From assembly GCA_903847415.1 (NCBI GenBank), contig CAINDR010000040.1, forward strand, positions 1-34,158: 34,158 bases of DNA, given 5' to 3'. This document shows positions 15,772 to 23,406 of this stretch, piece by piece. Within the stretch, counting starts at the first letter, position 1; every line of letters begins with the position of its first letter. The position numbers and the translations under genes are program-made. This stretch comes from Candidatus Falkowiibacteriota bacterium (GTDB taxonomy: Bacteria > Patescibacteriota > Patescibacteriia > Patescibacteriales > UBA12465). Under the pieces are notes generated by a model, which did not search any database, was not told the DNA's origin, and saw nothing but the letters and a program-made list of their open reading frames with translations.

Positions 15772-17223
15772 ATGACTAAGGGTAATTTTTTATTATTTTT
15801 TTGTGGAGGTGCTTTGAGCGCTTTTGTTTTAGTTTCTTTTCTTTCGACTAGAGCTTTGCTTTTCTTGGTTTTAATTATTTTTATTTTATTACTTGTTTCC
15901 CAAATTATCTTTAAAAAAATAAAGGTTTATCGTGCTGGTTTTATAATATTTATTTTTGCTTTTATTTTGGCATTGACTCGTTATTTGGGAAATTTACCAG
16001 TTAAAGAAAAAATAAACAATTTTAATTCTCACTTTTCTGGATTAGTTTTTGTGTGTGAAAATTCTGAGCGCAATGGCACCTTTCGTAATTTAATTCTCTG
16101 TGATAATGCTGGTCGCTATATCTCAAAAACTTCTGCCTATCCTGAATATCGTTATGGTGATTGTTTGTTGGCAGAGGGGATCTTGGAGCTTCCAGGGGTG
16201 ATTGAAGATTTTCGTTATGACAGATATTTGGCAAAGCAAAAAATATATTTTATGCTTCGGCAGGCTCGTTTTCAGAAAAGTGAAAATTGTAATAATCTCC
16301 AAAATTTCGGCACCCCAAAGATGCGATTAATGTCTAAATTATTTTGGTTTAGGGATTATTTAATGAATCGAATTAACCAATCTATTCCCGAGCCGGATGC
16401 TGGATTGGCGACAGCACTTTTGTTGGGATATAACAAAACAATTGGACCAATTCAACAAGAATGGTTTTCAAAGTCAGGTCTAAGTCATTTAATTGCAATT
16501 TCTGGCTCTCATATCACCTTGATTGCTGCGCTCTTATCTCGTTTAGCTTCTAATTTAAACCTAAAAAGAAAATCAGCTTTGATTTTTTCGAGTTCTTTGG
16601 CAATTTTTTATGTTATTTTTTCTGGGGCGGCTCCGTCCGCAATTCGGGCGGGCGTGATGGCATTTCTCACCTTTTTGGCTTTATTTTTCGGAAGAGAAAA
16701 TAATGCCTGGCGAGCTTTGCTTTTTGCTGGCACTATTATGTTATTTATTAATCCAGCCCTTCTTCGTGATGATATTGGCTTCCAATTATCTTTTGCTGCT
16801 TTCACCGGTCTGCTTTTATCGGCGCCATTATTTCAAAAACATTTATCTTGGTGGAAGGAAGCGTTTTTAGTTACTTTGATTTGCCAATTATTTACTTGGC
16901 CGATTAGTTCTTATTATTTCGGGGTCATTTCTTTAATTGCTCCTTTGGCAAATCTTTTGTCTGCTTGGATTTTTGCGCCTCTGTTTATTATTTTACCAGT
17001 AGCAATTGTCTTTTCGTTTTTGGGAAATTTTATTGGTCTTTTGTTTTTCTGGCCCGCCTATTTATTGACGAGATATTTATTAACTGTAGCCAGAATTTGC
17101 GCAAGTCTGCCTTTTGCGGCAGTGGATTATAAAATCGGTGCGTGGGTAGTTTTTGTTTATTATTTTTTATTGATTTGTTTATTCTTATTTACAAATCAAC
17201 GAAAAAAGAAACGGGAAAAATAA
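15772..17223 (+). CDS. comEC: ComEC/Rec2-type DNA uptake channel without the metallo-beta-lactamase domain
   Basis: ComEC forms the inner-membrane channel for single-stranded DNA in natural transformation. From ATG 15772 the protein has 483 residues; a TTG at 15721, directly after the prfB stop, would add 17. Two N-terminal membrane segments are followed by a soluble region (about 85-180, with a possible ComEC N-terminal OB-like domain) and the Competence domain, with GLSHLIAISGSHITLIAALL, GAAPSAIRAGVMAFL and DDIGFQLSFAAFTGL, then more membrane helices. It ends in a basic tail without the C-terminal MBL-fold nuclease domain of classical ComEC. It is co-directional with prfB and ends at a terminator. 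Confidence 0.9.
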   Translation: MTKGNFLLFFCGGALSAFVLVSFLSTRALLFLVLIIFILLLVSQIIFKKIKVYRAGFIIFIFAFILALTRYLGNLPVKEKINNFNSHFSGLVFVCENSERNGTFRNLILCDNAGRYISKTSAYPEYRYGDCLLAEGILELPGVIEDFRYDRYLAKQKIYFMLRQARFQKSENCNNLQNFGTPKMRLMSKLFWFRDYLMNRINQSIPEPDAGLATALLLGYNKTIGPIQQEWFSKSGLSHLIAISGSHITLIAALLSRLASNLNLKRKSALIFSSSLAIFYVIFSGAAPSAIRAGVMAFLTFLALFFGRENNAWRALLFAGTIMLFINPALLRDDIGFQLSFAAFTGLLLSAPLFQKHLSWWKEAFLVTLICQLFTWPISSYYFGVISLIAPLANLLSAWIFAPLFIILPVAIVFSFLGNFIGLLFFWPAYLLTRYLLTVARICASLPFAAVDYKIGAWVVFVYYFLLICLFLFTNQRKKKREK

Positions 17224-17224
17224 A

Positions 17225-17260
17225 AAAGAAGGATTGCTAGTCCCTCTTTCTGATTTTTTT
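17225..17260 (+). terminator. Probably bidirectional terminator between comEC and the convergent minus-strand gene
   Basis: AAAGA-a-GGATT pairs with AGTCC-c-TCTTT around a GCT loop (ten pairs, one mismatch, one G-U). A T run lies just downstream on the plus strand, and the A run at 17222-17227 gives a U run when read on the minus strand, so it can serve both converging genes. Confidence 0.7.
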
Positions 17261-17273
17261 AATTGGAAGATTG

Positions 17274-18251
17274 CTAATTATAGAAAGTTATTGCGCGAGA
17301 AATATCATTGACACTTCTCCTGTCATCTTTATCAATGGCGTTATTAAGCAGCTCTTCGAGCTGTTTCTTTGTTAGACTTGAGACGTCGGGTTTATACTCT
17401 TTAGCAGCGTCGTAGTTACCGTTTTTCATGGCAGTTTCAAATATTTCCAGTTTTAGAGTGTGTTTCCTGCTTGAAAGATGTTGATGGGCGAAAAGATAGG
17501 CCCCATCGTAGTCAGCGTTAGAAAGAAACTGCCTGAATATCTTTAGACTAGCTTCTTCATTCCAATCAATGCCAAGATCGCTTGCAATTAACGTGCAAAT
17601 TTTTTGGTCGATACCGTCTTTAGTTAGTCTCCAAAGTTCGCCTAGAAGTAGTTTTTTTGTTTCCGCGTTATCTATTAATGTGGTGATATCTCGGGCGCGA
17701 TAATAATTTTTGTCAGCTAATTCTTTTTTAAAAAGTCGGCGCCATTTTTTTATTCCGAACTGTTTTAATCCTAGGTCGCTTAGCATTCCAGGAATGTCCA
17801 AGTAGCATTTTTCATCAAGTGAATACTTGATGATTGTGCCTTTTTCCTGATCGTTTAGTGGGCGATTAGCAAGGATACTAATTAGAGTAGGAGCTTTCAC
17901 CCCTGTTTTAAGAGAGGAGGGCAGTAGCTTTTCACAGTAAGCATTGCGTTCATTTTCCGGAAGCTTCTCTATTAGGTCGATTAATTCATATACATTATTA
18001 TTTGATGAAGTAAACCTGACGTCAAATAACTTTTTAGCTTCTTCTGGGCTTAATGAACAGTCCAATGATTTTAATATGCCATTAATTTCATTGGAACATT
18101 CAATTTCTGCGCTATGTTCTATAAACGCCGCTAGTAGGAATTTTAAAGCGTTTTCTTTTTCTACGCCTTCTAGCATTTCTGCGAGAATAATACTACTTCT
18201 AATGCCACCACGTATAAATTCCTGGCGAACTTTTTCTAGTCCATTTTTCAT
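17274..18251 (-). CDS. Helical-repeat protein of unknown function
   Basis: I do not recognise this 325-residue soluble protein. It is almost all helical and appears to contain degenerate TPR/PPR-like units; three similar ones are IFRQFLSNADYDGAYLFAH, IFETAMKNGNYDAAKE and LFKKELADKNYYRARD, all of the form hydrophobic pair, then N/D-Y-x-x-A. This suggests an alpha-solenoid binding scaffold. The track uses a TTG at 18296, but ATG 18251 (MKNGLEKVRQEF) is preferred because a candidate promoter starts transcription only about 4 nt before the TTG. There is no signal peptide or membrane segment. Codon use is like the neighbours except for somewhat fewer Lys/Ile runs; no sign of a mobile element. Confidence 0.75.
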   Translation of the reverse strand: MKNGLEKVRQEFIRGGIRSSIILAEMLEGVEKENALKFLLAAFIEHSAEIECSNEINGILKSLDCSLSPEEAKKLFDVRFTSSNNNVYELIDLIEKLPENERNAYCEKLLPSSLKTGVKAPTLISILANRPLNDQEKGTIIKYSLDEKCYLDIPGMLSDLGLKQFGIKKWRRLFKKELADKNYYRARDITTLIDNAETKKLLLGELWRLTKDGIDQKICTLIASDLGIDWNEEASLKIFRQFLSNADYDGAYLFAHQHLSSRKHTLKLEIFETAMKNGNYDAAKEYKPDVSSLTKKQLEELLNNAIDKDDRRSVNDISRAITFYN

Positions 18252-18306
18252 TTTATTGATTTTGTTAATGAATACTAATATTTTCTTGTACGACAACCTT
18301 AATATA

Positions 18307-18335
18307 TTTATAGTTTTTAGTCAATTCGATGACAG
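18307..18335 (-). promoter_or_regulatory. Candidate promoter of the helical-repeat gene
   Basis: Read on the minus strand, CTGTCA (18335-18330) and TATAAA (18312-18307) are spaced by 17 bp. The predicted start near 18300 gives a leader of about 50 nt before ATG 18251. The -35 box matches only four of six consensus positions. Confidence 0.35.
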
Positions 18336-18343
18336 TGAAACAC

Positions 18344-18370
18344 AAAAAAACTGCCTCCCAGCAGTTTTTT
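18344..18370 (-). terminator. Terminator of rpmB
   Basis: AAAAAACTGC (18345-18354) and GCAGTTTTTT (18361-18370) form a perfect 10-bp inverted repeat around a 6-nt loop. Read on the minus strand, the T run follows the hairpin and terminates rpmB before the helical-repeat gene. Confidence 0.85.
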
Positions 18371-18397
18371 GTATTTTTGATACTTTAAAATCTAAGG

Positions 18398-18574
18398 TTA
18401 TTTTTCTTCCTTTTTTGAAGTTCTCAAGCAACTTGTGCAGACTTTTAGTTTCATCTCGCCAATGTTTTTGGTCTGAAGATTGATATTCTGTCTTTTGAGG
18501 GTTTTTACCTTGGAGTGGGAGCGAGTAGCGCCTTTTGTGGAGCCGCGTCCGCATAAATCACATTTCTTGGCCAT
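18398..18574 (-). CDS. rpmB: 50S ribosomal protein L28 (zinc-binding form)
   Basis: L28 is a small large-subunit protein. The track's longer ORF starts upstream; the true start is ATG 18574, giving MAKKCDLCGRGSTKGATRSH, the family's usual beginning, and a 58-residue product. Two CxxC pairs (CDLC and CTSC) mark the zinc-binding form, and the HSKVKTLKRQNINLQ segment is typical. It stands alone on the minus strand between its own promoter and terminator. Confidence 0.96.
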   Translation of the reverse strand: MAKKCDLCGRGSTKGATRSHSKVKTLKRQNINLQTKNIGEMKLKVCTSCLRTSKKEEK

Positions 18575-18605
18575 ACAATGAAAATAATTATTTTTTACTA
18601 GGCTC

Positions 18606-18634
18606 ACTTTATCATGTTTTGAAAAAAGAATCAA
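18606..18634 (-). promoter_or_regulatory. Promoter of rpmB, overlapping the divergent protease promoter
   Basis: On the minus strand TTGATT (18634-18629) and TAAAGT (18611-18606) are separated by 17 bp, giving a leader of about 25 nt before the rpmB ATG. It occupies the same DNA as the plus-strand promoter at 18619-18647, so the two divergent promoters should compete for polymerase. Confidence 0.5.
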
Positions 18635-18647
18635 GCTATGCTACAAT
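18619..18647 (+). promoter_or_regulatory. Promoter of the M50 protease gene
   Basis: TTGAAA (18619-18624) and TACAAT (18642-18647) are separated by 17 bp, 32 nt before the start codon. Both boxes match five of six consensus positions. Confidence 0.65.
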
Positions 18648-18679
18648 GGCTCTAGAATTTTAGAATTTAAACATTACTT

Positions 18680-19282
18680 ATGGAAATTTTATTTCAAATT
18701 ATTATTTTAATTTTTTCAGCTATTCTTCATGAATACTCCCATGGGGCAATGGCTTACTCACTGGGTGACCCAACTGCCAAGAACGCTGGTCGTCTTACGC
18801 TTAATCCAATGGCACATCTTGATTGGTTCGGATCAGTGCTTTTACCAGCGGTGATGGTGATTAGCCAACTACCTTTTGTTTTTGGCTGGGCAAAACCAGT
18901 CCCTTATAATCCATATCTGCTCAGGGATCGTCGTTTTGGTGATGCTAAAGTGGCAATTGCTGGTCCAGCTGCCAACTTAGCCATCGCTGTGGCTCTCGGA
19001 TTAGTTATTCGTTTTATCCCTCTGTCGATTGCCTTTGTTAATTTATTAGAGATTGCAGTCATAATTAACATTGTTTTAGCTATTTTTAATCTTGTCCCTC
19101 TGCCACCTCTTGATGGTTCAAAGATTTTAGCTTCTTTTTTGAGCGAAAAATGGCGAACTAAATTTTTAAGCCTAGAGCGCTTTGGTTTTGTTTTGGTAAT
19201 TTTATTTGTAATGTTTGGCATTAGTATTATTTATCCTCTTGTTTTTGCTCTATTTCGCCTGATTACCGGCTCTAGTATCTAG
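18680..19282 (+). CDS. M50-family membrane-embedded zinc metalloprotease (site-2 protease type)
   Basis: This 200-residue protein is a compact intramembrane metalloprotease. The first membrane segment carries the zinc motif HEYSH (HExxH, about residues 18-22), and the later helix has NLVPLPPLDGSKIL, whose Asp is the expected third zinc ligand. The N-terminal ILIFSAILHEYSHGAMAYSLGDPTAKNAGRLTLNP and GWAKPVPYNP segments are typical of the YwhC-like M50 group. There is no PDZ domain, so it is not a full RseP. The substrate is unknown. It has its own promoter, and the next promoter begins directly after the TAG stop. Confidence 0.92.
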   Translation: MEILFQIIILIFSAILHEYSHGAMAYSLGDPTAKNAGRLTLNPMAHLDWFGSVLLPAVMVISQLPFVFGWAKPVPYNPYLLRDRRFGDAKVAIAGPAANLAIAVALGLVIRFIPLSIAFVNLLEIAVIINIVLAIFNLVPLPPLDGSKILASFLSEKWRTKFLSLERFGFVLVILFVMFGISIIYPLVFALFRLITGSSI

Positions 19283-19311
19283 TTGACTTTTTTTGTGTTA
19301 CGTGTTAAATT
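19283..19311 (+). promoter_or_regulatory. Promoter of the 19350 gene
   Basis: TTGACT (19283-19288) begins at the base after the protease stop codon, and TAAATT (19306-19311) follows after 17 bp. The predicted start near 19318 supports ATG 19350 over the track's TTG 19293, which lies inside the promoter. Confidence 0.6.
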
Positions 19312-19349
19312 ATTCTTGTTCTTTAAATAATCACCAAAAAAAAGAAAAA

Positions 19350-19877
19350 ATGGAAGCAATCAATGAGCAAAAAATCGCTAAAATCGCTGAAATCGAAGCG
19401 AGCACCTTAGAAATTAAATTTTTATATGGCTCACCATCCATCTCTTTTAGCCCTCAAATATTTTCTGGTTACATTGACCCCGATGTGCGAAACAATGATT
19501 TAAGTCAAAGTAGTATAATCACTGAAGCCAGTTCTGTTTTTTTTCGGGTTGTCAATCGGGCTCGTTTCTTAGAAGCATTTGCTGAAATTAAAACATCTTG
19601 GGAGGGTAAATGTTTAACAGAGGCGCAAATTGTGGAATTAGCACAAAGTTTACCCAAGGTCATTAAAGACCAAAAGAGCGCTCTTGTTACTTTTCTTTGT
19701 AAAAAAAATATTTTTTTACCAATTGAAGATCAGGCGCCCTGGAAAAATGTTTCAGTGATTGCCATTGATTTTAATTCTCCCGGAAACCCTGTCTATTCTT
19801 GGAGGCTTAATTATCTCGAGCGAATTACTAAATTTATTATAGTATGTCCGACATTTCCGGGCTATTATAACTTTTAA
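19350..19877 (+). CDS. Protein of unknown function
   Basis: I do not recognise this 175-residue protein. From ATG 19350 it begins MEAINEQKIAKIAEIEAS and looks like a soluble mixed alpha/beta protein: an N-terminal helix, a middle part with SSVFFRVVNRARFLEAFAEI, a helical stretch (ELAQSLPKVIKDQKSALVTFL) and a C-terminal part with SVIAIDFNSPGNPV and an aromatic-rich end (PTFPGYYNF). There are no cysteine clusters, signal peptide or membrane segments. It is monocistronic, with its own promoter and a strong terminator, which supports it being a real expressed gene. Confidence 0.7.
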   Translation: MEAINEQKIAKIAEIEASTLEIKFLYGSPSISFSPQIFSGYIDPDVRNNDLSQSSIITEASSVFFRVVNRARFLEAFAEIKTSWEGKCLTEAQIVELAQSLPKVIKDQKSALVTFLCKKNIFLPIEDQAPWKNVSVIAIDFNSPGNPVYSWRLNYLERITKFIIVCPTFPGYYNF

Positions 19878-19886
19878 TTATCTTCT

Positions 19887-19919
19887 CACCTCAACGTTTC
19901 ATGCGTTGGGGTGTTTTTT
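19887..19919 (+). terminator. Rho-independent terminator before the str operon
   Basis: CACCTCAACG (19887-19896) and CGTTGGGGTG (19904-19913) form a 10-bp stem (one G-U) with a 7-nt loop, followed by TTTTTT. It separates the preceding gene from rpsL. Confidence 0.92.
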
Positions 19920-19933
19920 AAACAATTTAAGCC

Positions 19934-19962
19934 TTGACTTCTTTTTTCTATTTTGTTAAAGT
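19934..19962 (+). promoter_or_regulatory. Promoter of rpsL-rpsG
   Basis: TTGACT (19934-19939) and TAAAGT (19957-19962) are separated by 17 bp, directly after the terminator. The predicted start near 19969 leaves a leader of about 107 nt before rpsL. Confidence 0.7.
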
Positions 19963-20018
19963 AACAACAAAGAATAAAAAATATCCTTGAAATCAGGGGA
20001 TTATTTTAAGATTAAATT

Positions 20019-20048
20019 ATGAAAACGAATTTTTTTGAAAGTTCGTAA
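20019..20048 (+). other. Possible nine-residue leader ORF before rpsL
   Basis: Within the rpsL leader, ATG 20019 (preceded by T like most starts here) opens MKTNFFESS followed by TAA, 28 nt before the rpsL start. ACGAA and TTCGT inside it can also pair as a small hairpin. Such a short ORF can arise by chance; there is no direct evidence of translation. Confidence 0.2.
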
Positions 20049-20075
20049 TTTGTAGTTTGCTATCGTAATTTATTT

Positions 20076-20522
20076 ATGCCAACAATCAATCAGCTGGTCA
20101 GAAAAGGCCGCACTCCGAAAACTGGGCGAAAAAAATCACTGGCACTTCATGTCAGCCTTGATTCTTTGCATCGCAAGAAAAAAGACGTGGCCAAAGGAGC
20201 TCCTTTTAAACAGGGGGTTTGCCTAAAGGTAACAACTACTACTCCAAAAAAACCAAACTCCGCTCTTCGAAAGATTGCTAGGGTTCGTTTGTCTAATGGA
20301 ATGGAAGTTACTGCTTATATCCCAGGAATGGGCCACAACTTGCAGGAACACTCAATCGTTTTAATCAAGGGTGGAAAAACCAAGGATCTTCCAGGTGTTC
20401 GCTACAAGATTGTTCGTGGTGTTTTTGATGCTTCCGGTGTTGAAGCTCGTCGCCAAGGACGAAGTTGCTATGGTGCAAAACGTCCAAAAGCAGGCGCCGC
20501 TGTTGCTGCTAAGAAAAAATAA
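20076..20522 (+). CDS. rpsL: 30S ribosomal protein S12
   Basis: S12 lies at the decoding centre and controls accuracy. The 148 residues include [12 protein letters not shown], the streptomycin-region loop [17 protein letters not shown] and [18 protein letters not shown]. Both key lysines of that region are present, as in streptomycin-sensitive proteins. Compared with E. coli S12 (124 residues) there is an insertion of about 15-20 residues near positions 18-42 ([20 protein letters not shown]) and a short Ala/Lys tail. It opens the str operon, before rpsG. Confidence 0.97.
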   Translation: MPTINQLVRKGRTPKTGRKKSLALHVSLDSLHRKKKDVAKGAPFKQGVCLKVTTTTPKKPNSALRKIARVRLSNGMEVTAYIPGMGHNLQEHSIVLIKGGKTKDLPGVRYKIVRGVFDASGVEARRQGRSCYGAKRPKAGAAVAAKKK

Positions 20523-20557
20523 AATTTAGTTTAATTTAGAATTTCTATAATTTAGCC

Positions 20558-20590
20558 GTGGATTATGAAATAGCTGATAATCTATAGCAC
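20558..20590 (+). promoter_or_regulatory. Hairpin between rpsL and rpsG, possible S7 autoregulatory site
   Basis: GATTAT (20561-20566) pairs perfectly with ATAATC (20577-20582), and GTG (20558-20560) can pair with CAC (20588-20590) across a small bulge. The hairpin ends 6 nt before the rpsG ATG. In E. coli, S7 binds this intercistronic region to repress its own translation; here the same role is inferred from position only. Confidence 0.4.
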
Positions 20591-20596
20591 ACATTT

Positions 20597-21064
20597 ATGA
20601 GAGGTAAACAAGCTCCAAAAAGAGATATCGAAGGTGACGCAAAATACAACGACAAAACAATTGCCAAGTTTATTAACTATGTTATGGAACGTGGCAAAAA
20701 AAGTGTTGCTGAAGCAATCGTTTATGATGCTTTTGAAATCATCAAACAAAAAACCAAACAGGATCCTCGCCATATTTTTAATAAGGCAGTGAAAAAAGTA
20801 TCCCCCTTGGTTGAAGTGCGTGGCAAACGTGTTGGTGGTGCAAACTATCAAGTTCCATTTCAAGTTCGTGGCGAACGTCGTTATTTTTTGGGTTGCAATT
20901 GGGTAATTAATGCTGCTTTGTCTCGCAAAGGCGCTGCAATGGCTGAAAAATTAGCTACCGAAATTCTTGATGCTAGCAATGGCGAAGGGGCAGCAGTTAG
21001 AAAACGTGAAGCAGTGCACAAGATGGCTGAGTCCAACAAAGCTTTTGCTCATTTTTCTAGATAA
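20597..21064 (+). CDS. rpsG: 30S ribosomal protein S7
   Basis: S7 nucleates assembly of the small-subunit head. The 155 residues start MRGKQAPKRDIEGDAKY and include FINYVMERGKKSVAEAIVY, the KVSPLVEVRGKRVGGANYQVP loop and a C-terminal region with REAVHKMAESNKAFAHFSR. Length matches the family. It follows rpsL by 74 nt. Its stop codon is the left edge of a 120-bp palindrome. Confidence 0.97.
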   Translation: MRGKQAPKRDIEGDAKYNDKTIAKFINYVMERGKKSVAEAIVYDAFEIIKQKTKQDPRHIFNKAVKKVSPLVEVRGKRVGGANYQVPFQVRGERRYFLGCNWVINAALSRKGAAMAEKLATEILDASNGEGAAVRKREAVHKMAESNKAFAHFSR

Positions 21065-21182
21065 ACTTCTATTTTTGGCGAACTTCGTCGTCGAAATTTG
21101 TTCATGATCGCTCACCGTACGCTTAGTACGGCTCGCTCCGCTCACAATTTCTTCCTAGAATTTCCTCCAAAAATATAAGTTT
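21063..21182. repeat. 120-bp imperfect palindrome between rpsG and fusA
   Basis: The outer arms AAACTTCTATTTTTGG (21063-21078) and CCAAAAATATAAGTTT (21167-21182) are inverted repeats matching at 15 of 16 positions, and the exact centre is a perfect hairpin CCGTAC-GCTTA-GTACGG (21115-21131). The parts in between pair only partly (GAAATT, CGCTC and GAGCG fragments). The element is symmetrical about base 21122-21123 and includes the last two bases of the rpsG stop codon. It could be a REP/MITE-like dispersed repeat or a large transcript hairpin. Confidence 0.65.
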
Positions 21183-21183
21183 T

Positions 21184-21283
21184 CATCTTTGGTCGAAGAT
21201 TTTATTCTTCATCCAAAAATGCAACCCTTATTTATCAGGACGGTTACATTTTCACCTCAACATAAAACCCTAATTTTTAGGTT
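21184..21283 (+). promoter_or_regulatory. Three further inverted repeats upstream of fusA
   Basis: After the large palindrome come CAT-c-TTTGG-tc-GAAGA / TCTTC-at-CCAAA-a-ATG (21184-21221), TG-c-AACC / GGTT-a-CA (21220-21248) and AACcCTAA / TTAGGTT (21266-21283), the last followed by a short T run. Together with the palindrome they fill most of the 258-nt rpsG-fusA gap. No convincing -35/-10 pair for fusA was found, so this may be a processed or regulatory intercistronic RNA. Confidence 0.4.
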
Positions 21284-21322
21284 CTCATTTTTCTCAATAA
21301 TTTATTTTATTAATATATATTT

Positions 21323-23404
21323 ATGCCTCGAGATTATTCTTTAGACAAGATCAGAAATATCGGTATCATGGCTCACATTGATGCTGGAAAAACTACTTTC
21401 ACTGAACGTGTTTTATTTTACACTGGTAAAAAACACAAAATTGGTGAAGTTCATGAAGGCGCTGCTGAAATGGACTGGATGGAACAAGAAAAAGAGCGTG
21501 GCATCACAATTACCTCTGCCGCGACTACTTGTTTCTGGAAAGGAAATAAAATTAATATTATTGATACCCCTGGACACGTGGACTTTACTGTTGAAGTAGA
21601 GCGTTCTTTGCGTGTTTTGGATGGTGCTGTGGCTGTTTTTGATGGCCAAGCTGGTGTTGAACCACAATCAGAAACTGTTTGGCGCCAAGCAGACAAATAT
21701 CACGTTCCACGTCTTTGTTTCGTGAACAAAATGGATAAAATGGGTGCCGATTTCTACATGAGTTTAGCATCTATTCGTGATCGTTTGAGCCCAAAAGCAG
21801 TAGCTGCTCAATTGCCAATTGGCGCTGAGGATCGTCTTTTGGGTGTTGTAGATTTATTAGATCAAAAGGCTTACGAGTTTAAAGGGCAAAATGGTGAGAA
21901 TATTATTGAAATTCCAATCCCTGAAGATTTAAAAGCTAATGTTGAAAAATATCGCGCTGAATTGGTGGAAAAGGCAGTAGAATGCGACGAGGAGTTAATG
22001 GAAAAATATTTAAACGGTGAAGAAATTAGTGTTGTAGAATTAAAAAAAGCAATGCACAAGGGAGTAATTGGTAATCATATTTATCCAGTTTTCTGTGGGA
22101 CTGCTTTGCAAAATATTGGTGTTCAGTTGATGCTTGATGCGGTTAATGATTATTTGCCATCACCACTTGAAACTCCAGAAATTGAAGGTATTGACGTTGA
22201 TGATCCAGAAAAAACCTATAAAGTTTTAGCAGACGATAGTCAACCTTTTGCCGGACTTGCTTTCAAAATTGCTACTGATCCTTTTGTTGGAAAACTTTGT
22301 TTCGTTCGGGTCTATAGTGGAGTATTAGCCGCTGGCTCTTATATTGTGAATTCCAAGACTGGAAATAAAGAGCGAGTTGGCCGCTTGGTTCGCATGCATG
22401 CTAATCATCGCGAAGAAGTTAAAGAAGTTTATGCTGGTGATATTGCCGCCGTTATTGGTTTGAAAAACACAACCACTGGTAACACTTTGTGTGATGAATC
22501 TCGCCAAATGTTTTTAGAAAATATTATTTTCCCAGAACCTGTAATCAAGATTGCTGTTGAACCAAAGACTAAAGTTGATCAAGAAAAAATGGGAGTTGCT
22601 CTTCAACGTTTAGCTGAAGAAGATCCAACCTTCCGAGTTGAAACTGATGAGGAAACCAATCAAGTTTTAATTTCTGGAATGGGTGAACTTCACCTTGATA
22701 TTATCGTTGATCGTATGAAGCGTGAATTTGGTGTTGAAGCTAACGTCGGTAATCCTCAGGTTTCTTATCGTGAAACAATCACTAAAATTGCTGAAGCTGA
22801 ACATAAATATATTAAACAATCTGGTGGAAAAGGTCAGTATGGTCATTGTTCGTTGAGAGTTGAGCCACAGGAGACTGGCAAGGGATATGAATTTGTTGAC
22901 GAGGTAAAAGGTGGGGTTATTCCAAAAGAATATATTCCAGCGATTGAAAAGGGTGTTCGTGAGGCTCTTCAGAGTGGTGTTGTTGCCGGTTATCCAATTG
23001 TTGACGTGAAGGTTGCTGTTTATTACGGTTCTTATCATGAAGTTGATTCTTCCGAACTCGCTTTTAAAATGGCCGGAATCTTTGCTTTCAAAGATGCTTG
23101 TCAAAAGGCAGGGGCAGTTTTACTAGAACCAATGATGAAAGTTGAAGTGTCCACTCCGGAAGATTATATGGGAAATATTATTGGTGATCTAAACTCCAAG
23201 AGAGGTCAGATTGAAGAAATGAATGATCGTCCAAATAAGATTAAGTTGATTCACGCCAAAGTTCCGTTAGCAGAAATGTTTGGTTATGCAACCTCATTAC
23301 GATCGATGTCTCAGGGACGAGCTAACTATTCGATGGAATTTTCTCATTATAGCGAAGTGCCAAGAAATATTTTGGAAACTATCAAAACTAAGAGTTCAAG
23401 ATAA
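21323..23404 (+). CDS. fusA: Translation elongation factor G
   Basis: EF-G is the GTPase that drives translocation and, with the recycling factor, ribosome splitting. The 693 residues show G1 [13 protein letters not shown] (17 onward), switch [14 protein letters not shown]3 DTPGHVDF, G4 NKMDKMGAD, and the domain III-V segments [19 protein letters not shown] and [11 protein letters not shown]-type ending ([19 protein letters not shown]). Length is the standard for bacterial EF-G. It starts 258 nt after rpsG, and the next gene begins 2 nt after the stop, so the downstream unknown gene is co-transcribed. Confidence 0.98.
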   Translation: MPRDYSLDKIRNIGIMAHIDAGKTTFTERVLFYTGKKHKIGEVHEGAAEMDWMEQEKERGITITSAATTCFWKGNKINIIDTPGHVDFTVEVERSLRVLDGAVAVFDGQAGVEPQSETVWRQADKYHVPRLCFVNKMDKMGADFYMSLASIRDRLSPKAVAAQLPIGAEDRLLGVVDLLDQKAYEFKGQNGENIIEIPIPEDLKANVEKYRAELVEKAVECDEELMEKYLNGEEISVVELKKAMHKGVIGNHIYPVFCGTALQNIGVQLMLDAVNDYLPSPLETPEIEGIDVDDPEKTYKVLADDSQPFAGLAFKIATDPFVGKLCFVRVYSGVLAAGSYIVNSKTGNKERVGRLVRMHANHREEVKEVYAGDIAAVIGLKNTTTGNTLCDESRQMFLENIIFPEPVIKIAVEPKTKVDQEKMGVALQRLAEEDPTFRVETDEETNQVLISGMGELHLDIIVDRMKREFGVEANVGNPQVSYRETITKIAEAEHKYIKQSGGKGQYGHCSLRVEPQETGKGYEFVDEVKGGVIPKEYIPAIEKGVREALQSGVVAGYPIVDVKVAVYYGSYHEVDSSELAFKMAGIFAFKDACQKAGAVLLEPMMKVEVSTPEDYMGNIIGDLNSKRGQIEEMNDRPNKIKLIHAKVPLAEMFGYATSLRSMSQGRANYSMEFSHYSEVPRNILETIKTKSSR

Positions 23405-23406
23405 TT

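Noticed and set aside
22667-23104. 145-residue minus-strand ORF inside fusA
   Set aside because: It is antisense to EF-G domain coding sequence with no promoter or protein-like features.
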